From NCBI GenBank assembly GCA_030141605.1, contig JAQGDQ010000301.1, positions 1 through 64,000 on the forward strand: DNA of 64,000 nucleotides, given 5' to 3'. The DNA comes from Tubiluchus corallicola (lineage: Eukaryota > Priapulida > Priapulimorpha > Priapulimorphida > Tubiluchidae). The notes under the pieces were generated by a model. That model was not told where the DNA came from. It saw nothing but the letters and a program-made list of their open reading frames with translations, and made no database searches. The position numbers were made by a program, and so were the translations under genes. Positions 1-11,255 of the stretch are shown here, one piece after another (the first letter of the stretch is position 1; each line of letters starts with the position of its first letter).

Positions 1-168
1 CAGTTGCCGTTGTGTGAACCAAAGGAATGTGTTGCCAAGGAACTTTCCAGACTAGAGAATTACGCTCGACATAGAGAAATTTACAACAGCACCTTACTGG
101 AGTCATTTGCAGCTTCAATTGGTAGCAATAAGTCACAACACGAAAACGACCCAGGACAGAAGAAATAG
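1..168 (+). CDS. C-terminal coding piece of an unrecognised protein (5' end outside window)
   Basis: Frame 1 is open from the first base to a TAG at 166-168, giving 55 residues without needing a start codon, so this is the last exon or 3' end of a gene that begins upstream. The peptide starts QLPLCEPKECVAKELSRLEN, is charged and hydrophilic, contains two NST/NKS N-glycosylation-type sequons and ends in a K/Q-rich tail (HENDPGQKK). No domain is recognisable and I assign no function. An AATAAA lies at 613-618, which would fit a 3' UTR of about 450 bases. The long open frame touching the window edge and the protein-like composition are the only evidence. Confidence 0.4.
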   Translation, partial: QLPLCEPKECVAKELSRLENYARHREIYNSTLLESFAASIGSNKSQHENDPGQKK

Positions 169-3100
169 AAGCTACTGATGATTAAATTAGAACAACTGAG
201 AACAAAGTTTTAGTGATTTACTTGATATGACAATCATAATTTATTTATGAAACATTTTTATTTCACACTTTTGTATTTGGCCTGCTAACAAAACTTGGGA
301 CTGTGATGACAAGGGTTGCAGCCTGAAATTATTATTATAATGATAACTGTTTACAGGTTTCTCGTGTGGGAGATATTCTGTTATTTGTTATTCAACCGAA
401 TCTGCAAAAATATCTGAAGCTGGAATCGAACCAGCAACGTTATTTAATATTATATATCAGCAGAATTGGAGAGCGTACCCCCCATGAGAGTAACATTCTT
501 AATGTAAAAGATACCAGCAGTTTATTGTCAGGATGTTTTTGTCCCAAGTTTGCCCAAAATTTAGTGTACTGTAACTGTGGCCCTATAAATGTGAGAGAAT
601 AATAGCATGTAAATAAACAAACTGCAATATTAAACTATACTATAGATAACTACAGATAAATGATCAGGCAAGTATGTTCGAGTCTATCCATGCTTGCAAA
701 ACCTACATTTTAAAAGTGCACCCACAACTCGTTTGTAGCCAATCAGGACTAAGCAAAGTATAATTGTTGCACTGTAACTTTGTAACACCTGTTCTCAACT
801 TTTGACCTTTACCTCAAATCGCTTGTCAGACAGAGCTGCACAGAATCAGAATGGTGCAAGCGATAAGGAGAAAAATCGCGAAAACACAGATAATCCATTT
901 GCCTCTTCTACCAACTGAGGCTTGCCTACCATGAGTCATCAGCCATGGTCCACGGTGGACTCCCCATAAGCCATTTTCAGCGGTTCATAAAGAGGTTTAT
1001 TGTGAAATGAATTTGGCCATTACTTCACTTGCCACAAGGCGTTTTTGTTTATTGCTAAAGAGATACTTTGCTTATTTGTGGTTTTTACCAAATACAATTC
1101 ATTTATAGCATAAAAATCCATAACATTCATATGGACTACAAACTTAAAGCACATAAGAATTGCATTTTACAATGTGCAGTATTTTACAATACATGCACCT
1201 GACAATCCATCATTACAATAAACTGATAGATGGAAATTTTAGTGTACATGTAAACATTTTTCGTTATTATGTTATGAATTTATTTTAAAATAGCGAATTA
1301 ACTAGGAAATTAATTGATAAAAATTTGGAATTTGATTAATTGCAACAGATAAGATCGCGGACGAAGTTTATGCCGTTCGACCATAATGACTCACTCAGCT
1401 TGTACCTTGAATTTAATGTGTTAAGAATCAGAGGTTGATGGATTGTAGAGAATTGAGATATTAAATAAATTCGGTAAACCTGTAGCATAAATGAACTTTG
1501 AGACATTAGTCCACGAGGAAGAGCTAACCTCCGAATTACCTGGCCGTTGGTCAAAGCTCTATTGTTCTAAGTCACACCAATAGTAGGTGACTGTTACTGT
1601 TCGTCCTATCAATAATTAGCCCAGAGACTCTGGCTATATGCTATGGGCCCAATGACAATAAATCGCTGTCCTCTCAGTATCAAGGGGTGCCATCAGAATC
1701 GATAGGAGCCATCTTGGATAATCAGCCAAGTAGCTCTTAACGTGTCACAATCGAATGTCATGTCAAGTGACCTTCGATTCAAAAACCAGTGCAGAGAGCT
1801 TCGGGTGGTTGTTGATGCTTGGGTTGCGAGACGAGAAGAGCTGCCGATAGCTGTACCAGAGAGGTGTTCTTGGAGAAGAGACATTTTCTTTAGCTCAGCG
1901 TGGAGAAGAATTCTACGTCATTTGTGTATCAAACCTCTGATGCTAAGAGTCTCGATTGGGAGTCTGGATCTGGTCAATTACAGTTGTTAGATTGGTCAGG
2001 CCACAAGTTAAGTAACTTTACGATTATATTAGTTACGGTAACGGATCAACTTATTTATAATAACTTGTACTTCATGCACAAGAAGTGCGAGCATAGCAGT
2101 TTAATATTTAAGTATTGATCGGTATATTATTTGTTATATACCTCTTCTAGTTGTAAGCGCCCACAAGCGCATAAGTTAAATGTTTGTAAAAGTATCAAAG
2201 CGTAGATTTGTTTAATGTTCGGTACTTGTTTAATAAAAGCTCTTAATACAATCATCACTGTTAATGCTTGTCGAATTGCTTTGCTGAACTAGAAGTAATT
2301 GTAAGTGCATTCTCGTCAAAGACACTATCTGCTTTACGAACCTAGAGTGTTCACATCTTGATAACTCGAGAGACAAAGATATATTCTCACAACGCATATT
2401 TCGCAGTTTTGTGGGAAATCATCATCGCCCTATCGGTCTGACCTAAGCTCTCGGAGTCGGGCAATTAATCAGTTACAAATTAATTGTCTTTAAGCGTGTG
2501 AATGAATTAATCAGTTAATTAATCAATTAATTAGATAAGTTGTTTGTGTAAAAAGACGCAGCCATAATTATCCTTGATAGTTTGAAACAATGTTGCAAAT
2601 TCTCCTTTGCTTATTCTTTCCTGAAATTCAAATATGGCCCGAAACTCGTGAGAGTAATATTTATACCATGCACCTAGATGACCGAATCTTGATCTTACAG
2701 GAGGCGTCGTCTGCGCCGACTCGCGGTCCCGGACCATTGGTGAGAGTGGTCTGGAAACAATTAGCATTTGCAAAATTGAAAATATACTAGTCACTGGATT
2801 GTCTGCAGGTCTCCGATTGTTTATAAAGCTCTTATCGCTTCCCCTCTTCGGTGCACGCGCATTGATTGTTCACCAGTGATTATCAAATACAAATTCGCCA
2901 TTATTTCATTTATTTACAAAATCCCGACTTTGTGCTTTCCGATTTCTGGTCCTTTGTCTATTTATGATCTGGACTCAGTGCCTGTACTGTGCACACTTTG
3001 ATTTTCTGGATTTTTCATCGTTTGCTTGGCGCAATTCAGAAACATCATAGATCTTTGCAGAAAGGGGCACAAAAATCAAAATGTTGCCTTTTCCCTTCTT

Positions 3101-3733
3101 ATCGTTGATGGTGTCAGTGAGCAATTGTTCCCCATTCTGCTAAACTAAATATTATGTAAGGAACCCTGCATTGTTTTGTTTTTGCTTGTTTGACTGTTTA
3201 CTTTTATACTGCTTTAATTTTACATACTATTAACAAATAATAGTCTTTCTATCTTTTATACCATCCCATATATGAGCTTCATTTATTACATCATTCCATT
3301 TTAAGCACTAATGTTTTTTTTATCACGATTCACTTTAAATTTTCAGATTATCTCCATTACTTTTTTTCTCTATCACTGTGTGGGACAATCTAACAAGCCC
3401 TGCTTTTTGATTGCCCACAACACATTTACCTTCGTGTATAAGTGAACAGTGCTTGAGGCTTTTCTGTGCAGTATTTCTTATTTGTATTATATCCATTGTA
3501 GGCCCTTTCACTAGATATTGTATGTGTAACCTGTAAATGTGTATGGTGAAATAAATGACTAAACAAAATGACTTAGTAGCAGTTTTTAGGGTCAACAATA
3601 TCAAACTGGTAAATCTTTAGATAAAAAATATAGATAATTGCATGATCAATAAGTATAATTTCGTTTTGCGTTTCGTTTAGCAGAACCATGTTGACAATTA
3701 GGTGATATTAGTTTTCTGAGATATATATCATAG
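169..3733. other. 3' flank and intergenic DNA, no gene recognised
   Basis: The first ~450 bases are probably 3' UTR of the gene ending at 168. The rest is AT-rich, with only short open frames (under 90 codons) that resemble no family I know. The part around 1700-2300 is less AT-rich than its surroundings and ends in an AATAAA-containing stretch near 2232, but I could not support an element there. Confidence 0.5.
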
Positions 3734-3775
3734 TTTAGTTCACAAAAACAACTCTCATTCAAGTATGGTGTACAG

Positions 3776-6765
3776 ATGAGTTTTGAGTACCACCTGAAAA
3801 GCTGTCCAGAATGCTCCTGTACCTTTAACATTCATGCAGGATGCAAACAGCACCGTCGATGTGCACACCCTGTCGAATATAACAGCAGTCTCCCTGGACC
3901 CAGGGAGGAACATGCAGGTGGTTCAGGTACCCTGTGGACGGACGATGAAATGAGGCTAATGTCCGAACAGGAACTTGAGTTCCTAGGAAGGGAAACATCT
4001 GTTAAGGGGCTCAACAAGTTTCTCCACGAGAAGCTGCCTCTCCGCACAGTTGGGGCCATAGCCACAATGAGGAAGTCTGTACGCTACCGCACTCTAAAAG
4101 ATGGGTTAAGAACTGCCGAGGTAAATGTTAACGAAATGGCAGGGAGAGAGCATCGAGTTGATGGACCACAACCCGGTGTGAGGGCAAGCCAGGAACCCGG
4201 TGAGGAACAGCTGGCAAACCGGGACACACTTAGAGAAAGTATCGAAAGGGATATAGAAACTGGAAATATGCAAAATCATAGTGACATGGTTGTGGCTCTG
4301 GCATTCGCTAGAGCTGCATTGGGAGGTGGCGATTTGGATGGGGCCTTTCAGGCACTGAGTGAGGCATGGTTCCCGGTGGACACCCATCCACAACCAGCCA
4401 GACCTCTTCCTGTTAGGAGAGCTCCCGATTGACCTGCTAACTGCAGGAGGGAAAGGTACAAGACGTACCAGAGACTGTATCAAAGAGACAGATGCAATCT
4501 TGCGAACGTCGTACTCGATGATGCACCCCTGGAAGTCAAGTATCCTCCCATTGACTGCATCGAGCAAACGTACATCCAGAGATTCGAGAAACCTTCCCTA
4601 CCGGACGACGAACCCATCGAGGACTTCAAACCGTGTGAAGATTCAGACAGCCTCTGTGCTCCAATAGCACAAGAGGAAGTGGCAAAAACATTCAAAGCCA
4701 TGAAGTCCAATTCGTCTCCTGGTCCGGATAGGGGGGTCACGATGAAAGCCCTCTAGAGGGTAAGCAAGGGTGCGATAACCCTTGTCTTCAAGGTATAGCA
4801 ATTCCTAAAGAAGGTCCCAAACAGCCTGAAGGAATGCCGTACCACCCTCCTCCCCAAGTCTGCTGAGGGCTTGCAGGACGTCAGTAACTGGCGGATCCCT
4901 ATTGCTCAGGTGGTATGCCAAGATTCTGACCACCAGAATCCAGGCAACGGTCAAGCTCAACCCACGCCAGAGAGCCTTCCAACCAAGAGATGGCTGTTCC
5001 GAAAACCTGACTCTCCTAAACACCGTGATTCGGTATGCCCGAGCAAGTCACAGGGAATTAAACATCGCATTCCTTGACTTAGCAAAGGAGTTCGACACGG
5101 TACCTCACACCTCGATCGTGTGGGCAATGCGAAGGTTCGGCCTTCCAGAGCAGGTTCAGCAAATCATTGGGGATATGTATACGGGTGCGGTATTAGCATC
5201 ACGTCAGGTGTTAAGTAGGGATGTCCGCTATCACCCCTGCTTTTCAACCTGGTAATCGACGAACTGATCTCGAAAGTCGGTTCTCGATTTGGTTATGGGA
5301 TCGACGAGCGCCAAGTGGCTATAGTTGGTTTTGCCGACGACCTAGTCCTAATGTCAGCCTCAAAACATGGCATGGGAGTTTTGTTGGAGACAGCCAATGG
5401 CTTCTTCACGAAACGAGGCATGACATTAAACGCCAACAAATGCAAAGCCATGAGGCTAGTCAAGGCATACCGGCGAAAGGCTATGAAAGTGCTAATAGAA
5501 CCCACATGGGAGATCAGCCAGACTCCTATTCCAATGCTGGGAGTCAGTGATACATACAAATACCTGGGAATTCCCATGACTGCTAAAGCACGACCCACCA
5601 TGGACACCAAGTCCCTTAAAGCATGGCTTATAAGAGTGGAAGGGGCACCACTCAAACCTCAACAAAAGGTGGATATGATCAGACAATATGTGATTCCGCG
5701 TCTGGCATACCACTTCCGTATATGTGAGGTTCATATGAATGGCCTCAAGGGAGCAGACAGGCTTATAAGATCAAGCCTAAAACGTATACTTCATATAGCG
5801 AGGGATGTCCCGAATGCATTCTCCTACATGCCAATGAAGAAGGGAAGGCTGGGATTTTCTTCTCTTGAAAAGGATGTTCCTTTGATGAAAGTCAAGATGC
5901 TCAGCCGATTGCAGGCCTCATCAGATCCGCTGGTGAACATGAGCGCATCTGCTCCAGTGTGGAATAGGGAGCTTGAGTGGGCTAAGAGGGTGGCGAGCCT
6001 CGAAGCCTACAGTAATGCAAAAGACATAAATCGTGCAAAAAGGGATAATGATCGCAAACATCTAGCGGCATTCAACGATAAAGTGCATGGGAAGGGTTTT
6101 GCAGCCGTGTCTGCTGACCCACTGAATACCCATTACCTACGTAGCAGCGCACTCCTGAGCAGGGGTGATTATATCTTGGTTCTCAAGATGATCACCAACT
6201 CTCTACCAGTTAGAATTAACACCACGAGAGGACAACCCAATGCAATCAGGAGATGTCGCAGGTGCAGGAGACATGCAGAGAGTCAGGTTCACGTGCTTCA
6301 ACAGTGCACAACAGTAAACAATGCCATATCACGACGGCACTGTGCGAGGTGCTCGCCGAAGCCTTGAAGCGGCAGGGCTTTACGGTCGTCAGGGAACCTT
6401 GGTCCGAGATCAACAGCACAAGGTACCACCCCGACATCCTGGCGACCAAAGGTGGTCATACGTACGTTGTTGATCCGACCATCTCGGCAGCAGGAAACAT
6501 CTACTCGCTTAGGGCCAGGTGCAGGGACAAGGCCCTGAAGTACGAACCGATCCTCGATGCCGTCAAACAGCGGTGCGGCTCTGCCACTGCCTCGTCTCAC
6601 GGCATCTGTGTGGGCTTTTGTGGGGAATGGGCAGGAGGAGAGAACGACGTTCTCCTGAAGACACTCGGTCTTCTGAACGTCAGAGCCAAACTAGTCCGCT
6701 TGGCGATTAGAGGCTCATGTATGGTGTTTAGAAAGTTCCTGGGAAGGCAAAGAAGGGCGACCTAG
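3776..6765 (+). pseudogene. R2-like ORF: zinc finger - Myb - reverse transcriptase - RLE
   Basis: Residues 10-31 form a CCHH finger (C10, C13, H26, H31). A Myb-like region follows (residues about 52-107, beginning GTLWTDDEMRLMSEQELEFL). Reverse transcriptase blocks come next: NSSPGPD (about 4.71 kb), the NWR block (about 4.88 kb), AFQPRDGCSEN, motif A as AFLDLAKEFDTV, the GCPLSPLLFNLV block (5222 on) and an intact motif C, GFADDLVLMS (about 5.33 kb). The C-terminal part has a CX2CX8HX4C motif near 6250-6305 and an endonuclease core with PD followed by VVDPTI (6430-6480). In-frame stops at 4430, 4754, 4796 and 5216, and frame changes near 4.90, 5.19 and 6.34 kb, disable it. The catalytic motifs themselves are largely kept, so decay is moderate. 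Confidence 0.85.
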
Positions 6766-6844
6766 GTCATCTCCTGCTCAGGATGTTACCACTCGAGTTC
6801 CTACATCCAAACGTGTGAAAGGTTTATACCTAGGGGAAATCCGA

Positions 6845-7029
6845 CTACTCTATGAGTAGCCGATGGATACCGTACCTTTACGGTATCGAAAAGGCAAGTT
6901 TTCTTGGGTTTGGAGAAATCCAGTTCACACGGAATTGACGGATGCCTTATATTTACAAAAGAATTTGGAATAGGCAAGTTTGACTCGAGTCAAATGGCAA
7001 CACACAGGTGAACAGATCTGACGCCTGTG
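6845..7029 (+). other. Hairpins in the 3' UTR of the R2-like element
   Basis: Three inverted repeats lie between the ORF end and the (AAAAT)n tail. CTACTC/GAGTAG (6845-6859) has a 3-base loop. GATACCGTA/TACGGTATC (6866-6874 and 6879-6887) has nine pairs and a 4-base loop. CACAGG/CCTGTG (7003-7008 and 7024-7029) encloses 15 bases. In R2 elements the folded 3' UTR RNA is what the reverse transcriptase recognises to start copying. That these hairpins play the same role is an inference. Confidence 0.5.
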
Positions 7030-7331
7030 AAATCTGACAAAATAAAATAAAATAAAATAAAATAAGTAACCGGTTATTAAAACACATTTGTGATTCTTTG
7101 TTGGAGATTTAAAGATATTTAAAGAGTTAGAATTATGGATATCACCGTATTCCAAAGTGGATGAAATAATAGTTTTGAACAAGAATTCAAAGTTGAACGC
7201 GGCAGTAACGTTGCTGGTCATCGCAAGTTTATTAGTTTTGGCTGAATCTTGTTTAGAATCCTGAATATCCCCAGAGCTTTTGAAAATGAATGTGTATTAA
7301 TTATATATATAATTTATATAAAGATTTATTG

Positions 7332-7862
7332 TTAAGCAGGTCGGAATTCTGTGACTGTATCCATTATGGAAGTATCGTCGGCAAAACTACGTATGTCACA
7401 CTGTATATTATGAGTCATGTTATTTACATAGACAACAACCAAGGAGGGCCCGGGCAACCTAGCCACCAGGGTCAAAGAATCTGACGAGGCACCTTCCCTA
7501 ACTACTTGCTGTATACAACCAGATATATAAGAAGCTAACCAACGTACCAAGGGACCACTGATGCTAAGCTGGGATCATTTGAATATGAAACCTTTGCGCC
7601 AGACCTTATCAAAAGCTTTACTTGCATCGAGAAAAACTTTCCGTACCTCATTTCCAGCGTCTAGATCAGAGTATATTTTGTGGACAGTAAATATCAATTG
7701 ATTTATTGTACTGTACTTTACTATCACCTGGCTTGAAACCAGAATTACTACATTCATTCAACAGATTATTGTGAATAACAAGATAATTATAAAGTTCTTT
7801 ATACACAATCCGCTCAAAGATTTTAAAAACACGGGAAAGTAGAGAAATAAGTCGGAAATTCC
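7332..7862 (-). pseudogene. Reverse-transcriptase fragment of a Jockey/CR1-type LINE, inverted
   Basis: On the minus strand the blocks run in RT order: FRLISLLSRVFKIFERIVY (fingers), then a degraded GFKPGDS block, motif A as VFLDASKAFDKVWRKGFIFK, a stretch resembling the region before motif B (LASYISGCIQQVVREGASS), and motif C as IRSFADDTSIM. The usual GVPQGSVLGPLLF block has decayed to ARLPGPSLVVVYVNN. At least one stop and frame changes separate the pieces. N-terminal endonuclease and C-terminal parts are missing. It lies opposite to the neighbouring R2-like element and is a separate, older insertion. Confidence 0.75.
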
Positions 7863-8407
7863 ATTGTTAATAGACATTTTAAATAATAACGTTAAAGGCA
7901 CAGAAACCTTACAGAGCTTGAAAACAATATTACTTTTACGATCAGGCCCTATTAAAGTGGCGTTTATGTACCACGCAGATGCGATGCAGTCTCCACTTGT
8001 GGAACAGCCTGCGGAGCAGCCTGCAGAGAAAGAAAAACTGCATTTGCAGGCTGCATAAACAGGTACTTTGAAAACAATGTGAACCGATTTTGTCTATTCC
8101 GCAACCCCCAAAATGCACCCGCATCCGCATCTTACATGCACGATCTTTAGCAGATTTCACACAGGTGTTACTGTACATTGTTACAGTGCAAACACTTCAG
8201 TTATTGAAAGCTTTTTTCAATCTTTTTCGGGAAAAATCGATTTTTAATTTTTCTAAGGTAAGCAAATGCATTTCATATATAATTTTGCAGGAAAATTCAT
8301 TGCGTATAGTGTAGAGACCTACAAAAATTATCAAATATAACGTAATTGTTACTTAGTGCGAGCAATTTTTCATTAACCCGTGCAAAAAGCAGCAAACGCT
8401 TTGGTTC
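7863..8407. other. Intergenic, no gene supported
   Basis: A 64-codon open frame (7864-8058) ends in a short EQPAEQPAEKEK-like stretch caused by a local GCCTGCGGAGCA repeat. Its start lies in the LINE fragment. I see no splice context or family that would make it a gene. Confidence 0.4.
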
Positions 8408-8740
8408 TGAAGGATCTAAATTTTAATTACCTCATCAATCTGTAATGAGATTTATCAGTGTCTGCCTGTGTGTGTTTGTTACATTTTTGTGAGATGGGCT
8501 TAGGCATGTAATAAACGATTCTGGTCTTGTGTGGCAACATACTATTCTGTAGATGTTTAAGGACCTCGTATGAAAACTGTTTTACCCCCTTTTTATGATT
8601 TCTGTCACCAGTAAATGCTTATAGTTTTCCTCTTTTTATACGTTTTTCGGCACAATATTGCTTCACTGGAAAAACAAACTGTCTATAAGAACAACAACAG
8701 CAAAAACAACAACATCAACAAAAATGAGAATGACAACGAC
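8408..8740 (+). repeat. Direct repeat, copy 1 (downstream side of the fucosyltransferase gene)
   Basis: About 330 bases align with 10939-11255 in the same orientation. Shared landmarks are ACCTCATCAATCTGTAATGA, a GTAAACGATT-like word, CTATTCTGTAG.TGTTTAAG, TTCACTGGAAAA and an AACAACAAC-rich end. The copies differ by substitutions and small indels. No coding potential is seen. Confidence 0.8.
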
Positions 8741-8917
8741 AGGAAAAAATGCACATGACATATATTTGGAATACAAATAAATGAGGCATCTGCGACAGCG
8801 GTATGTTATTGATATGAATCATTTATTTACTTATTCTCTGCAACCTAAAAGTTTCAAAAGAATAAGCAAACAGTATAAAAATATCAATACAATGAGAGCT
8901 AATGTTCTTGTACAACC

Positions 8918-10087
8918 TTATTGTCTCTGTACCTCGATGCAATTTCCTTGCTTCACCCACCAGTCTTGTATGTTGTACGTTTTTTCTGGTTCACTCAGAT
9001 TATTCAGTTTTTTGCACAAATGGCAGAAGCTTCGATTTGGGCTCCTTGTTATAGAATAATTCTGCTTCCAGGCAAAATATTGTGAATAAGCAGCGTCGTT
9101 CTTATCCAAATACAAGAGGTACTCGGCAAGTTTTTTAGCTGAGTCAAAATCTGCTGTATTGATTACTGAATGAGGCGGTGTTAAGTTTGTGTAATCAGCA
9201 CCACCTCTCACAACAGGAATCACATTGCTGAACATTAACCTCTTATAAACTTTCTCTGTAATATAGTCACGGCAGTAAGAATTTTCAAATGACAAATAAA
9301 ATTTATAGTCACGATTTAAAATCTTATCACAATAACGGCCTTTTTTCTTACACGTTAAGTTACCACATTCGCCATATACATCAACAGAGATGTATTTCTG
9401 CAACTCTTTGGCATATTCTATTCGCCCAGTATAATCGGTGTTGCAGTTGCTTACAAACCAAGCCACTAGTTTTGTCTTTCCTTTAGCGTAATTTTTAACA
9501 ATCTCAACACGAGGTGAAGGACGTGAGACAACTTCTCCATGTACACGAGGAAAATCAGAATCGAGACGATAAGTCATCGTCCAGTTAAAAATATCATTTA
9601 AATGCGACAAATCTGGGATTTTTCCCTTTGTGTCGGGAAACATTCTAATTGGCGTTTCGCACAAAAAGAAAACCCATCTTTGTCCTGGTGGTCGGTAAAC
9701 AGGGAAAGGAGTAAGATTACTCTCTTCTGTATTTCTCATGTGCACAACAACCGCATCACTTTCGTTCAAGCGGGACTTGTCATTTGTTGTTTCACAATTT
9801 CTCTCCAACATGTGACACATTTCAAAAGGCTTACTTCCTTTTCCAAAATCAAAAAAATCATCTTTGTGGAACTTATTCCAAAACAAAATTAATTTCTGGG
9901 TAGGTGAACCTGTTAAGTCACTAGTGAAGGAAGTTCTGTATTTATAATAGCTTTCAACTTTTTCTGAAGTCCTGTTAAAACGTCTTACGTCAAATAACTG
10001 TTGATTTATGGTCCATGATTTGTACAGCACTGCCATTGTTAAAGTAAAAACAGCACTAGTGACGACAGCAAGTTTTTTCGTACTCAT
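8918..10087 (-). CDS. Alpha-1,3-fucosyltransferase (GT10 family), intronless
   Basis: Intact 389-residue frame with the layout of a Golgi type II glycosyltransferase: short cytosolic tail, a membrane anchor at about residues 6-23 (LAVVTSAVFTLTMAVLY), a stem, then the catalytic domain. The GT10 landmarks are FNWTMTYRLDSD (167-178), WFVSNC (210-215) and the donor-binding signature FENSYCRDYITEKVYKR (267-283), followed by PVVRGGADY. The family moves fucose from GDP-fucose to GlcNAc in alpha-1,3 linkage on N-glycans or lacNAc chains; the acceptor cannot be told from sequence. Several N-glycosylation sequons fit a lumenal domain. An AATAAA on the minus strand (8822-8827) lies about 90 bases past the stop. 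The single exon and the direct repeats on both sides could mean retrocopying or segmental movement, but many GT10 genes are naturally intronless. Confidence 0.95.
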   Translation of the reverse strand: MSTKKLAVVTSAVFTLTMAVLYKSWTINQQLFDVRRFNRTSEKVESYYKYRTSFTSDLTGSPTQKLILFWNKFHKDDFFDFGKGSKPFEMCHMLERNCETTNDKSRLNESDAVVVHMRNTEESNLTPFPVYRPPGQRWVFFLCETPIRMFPDTKGKIPDLSHLNDIFNWTMTYRLDSDFPRVHGEVVSRPSPRVEIVKNYAKGKTKLVAWFVSNCNTDYTGRIEYAKELQKYISVDVYGECGNLTCKKKGRYCDKILNRDYKFYLSFENSYCRDYITEKVYKRLMFSNVIPVVRGGADYTNLTPPHSVINTADFDSAKKLAEYLLYLDKNDAAYSQYFAWKQNYSITRSPNRSFCHLCKKLNNLSEPEKTYNIQDWWVKQGNCIEVQRQ

Positions 10088-10938
10088 TGTTTTATTGTTC
10101 TAACAATAGGAGATGTGAAACGATATAACAGATCCTTCAATGTGTTTAATATTGCTACAACTTGCCTACAAACCAGGTCTTTTAGTCTGGCAGTATCAAG
10201 TAACTCCAAAAATATACAAATAGGCCCATTTTGCCTATGAATCTACGTGTGCGATTTGTGCACGAAAATCCGCATTAATGCTACCAATACTTCCGTACCC
10301 TATCTGAATTTCTTACGCGTACGTGGAAGCACTTCTCATTTTGTGCGCAATTTATTACGCACCGTGCATCACGCAGAACTAGATGTATTCTGCCCTGACA
10401 AAGCAAGGCGACATAACTGCAAATTTGGCAATTTGACTTAAATTTAGGCAATTTAGTTTATGGCGCATATTTCTATCAATGTCACAATGGCGCATATGCT
10501 TTAATTTAGTCTAAATCACGATGTCACAAAATAGCTTATCTAGAACATGCACTTGACGCGCTAAGGCAAAAAGACAAAGCACGAAAGATAGGATAGCTCT
10601 GTGACATGACTTGCGACCTGAAACTGTTATGGCACGCACTCTGTTTCTTTTATCACTTTAAACGAATTCATTATTCTTAAAAAGTGAAAGCTGCTATAGG
10701 CTTTTTGAATTTACTACATCAATACAGTGGTTCGAGCAGAAAGAATCACTATAAAGTTTCATGAATTCTTACGATTTTTTATCCATTCTGGGAAAATCAC
10801 AATGAAAGTTAAATGCTATTCTCCACAAGATTGTTGGTACCAGGGGTACAGACTTTGATAAAGGAATACTGAACGGTGACTTGAGAGAGAAGGTCAATGG
10901 CAGTAGATATATATCTCCTCTTTTTTGAAGTATTGTCC
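10088..10938. other. Upstream region of the fucosyltransferase gene
   Basis: It probably holds the promoter. The 10240-10430 stretch is richer in CG dinucleotides than its surroundings (ACGCGTACGT at 10315, GTGCG/CGCAC inverted pair near 10341). No TATA box or initiator can be assigned with confidence. A 64-codon open frame here has no recognisable content. Confidence 0.3.
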
Positions 10939-11255
10939 TGAAGGTGTCAAATTGTACTTACCTCATAAATCTGTAATGAGTTTACCTGTCAGATGGCTTA
11001 TTTTTGTTTGTTGCGTTTTTGTAAAAATAGGCAAAGGCAACTAGTAAACGATTTTGATCTAGTCTTGCAACACACTATTCTGTAGCTGTTTAAGACCTGG
11101 TGTGAAGATTGTTTTTACCAACTTTCTGTGATTCTTACACAAAGTTTTTACACATATTATACCTTTTGCCAGCACGATATTTCTTCACTGGAAAAGCAAA
11201 TTGTCCAGAAGAACAACACATAAAAAATAACAACAACGACAACAGCAATGATAAG
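10939..11255 (+). repeat. Direct repeat, copy 2 (upstream side of the fucosyltransferase gene)
   Basis: Same family and orientation as 8408-8740. It ends in the same AACAACA-rich tract. Confidence 0.8.

Larger units (their letters stand above)
3734..7065 (+). mobile_element. R2-like (restriction-like endonuclease) non-LTR retrotransposon, decayed
   Basis: One long, broken frame carries the R2-superfamily domain order: a CCHH zinc finger, a Myb-like region, reverse transcriptase, a CCHC motif and a PD-(D/E)XK-type endonuclease. About 300 bases of structured 3' UTR follow, ending in an (AAAAT)n tail at 7031-7065. Target-primed elements of this class copy themselves from a nicked chromosomal site. 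The length of about 3.3 kb is close to a full R2-type element with one zinc finger, so 5' truncation is probably small. No 28S rRNA gene flanks it, so this copy is not in the classical R2 site. Borders were set by the first in-frame stop upstream and by the tail; a target-site duplication was not established. Confidence 0.85.

Noticed and set aside
412-500. tRNA-like arms: GCTGG-AATCGAA-CCAGC (a T-arm on the minus strand) and GCAGAATTGGAGAGCG (D-arm-like on the plus strand)
   Set aside because: The two arms are on opposite strands and no acceptor stem pairs, so no tRNA can be folded.
1985-2392. Solo-LTR-like stretch beginning TGTTAG with an AATAAA near its middle and an ACA end
   Set aside because: No second copy, no target-site duplication, no primer-binding site or polypurine tract could be shown.
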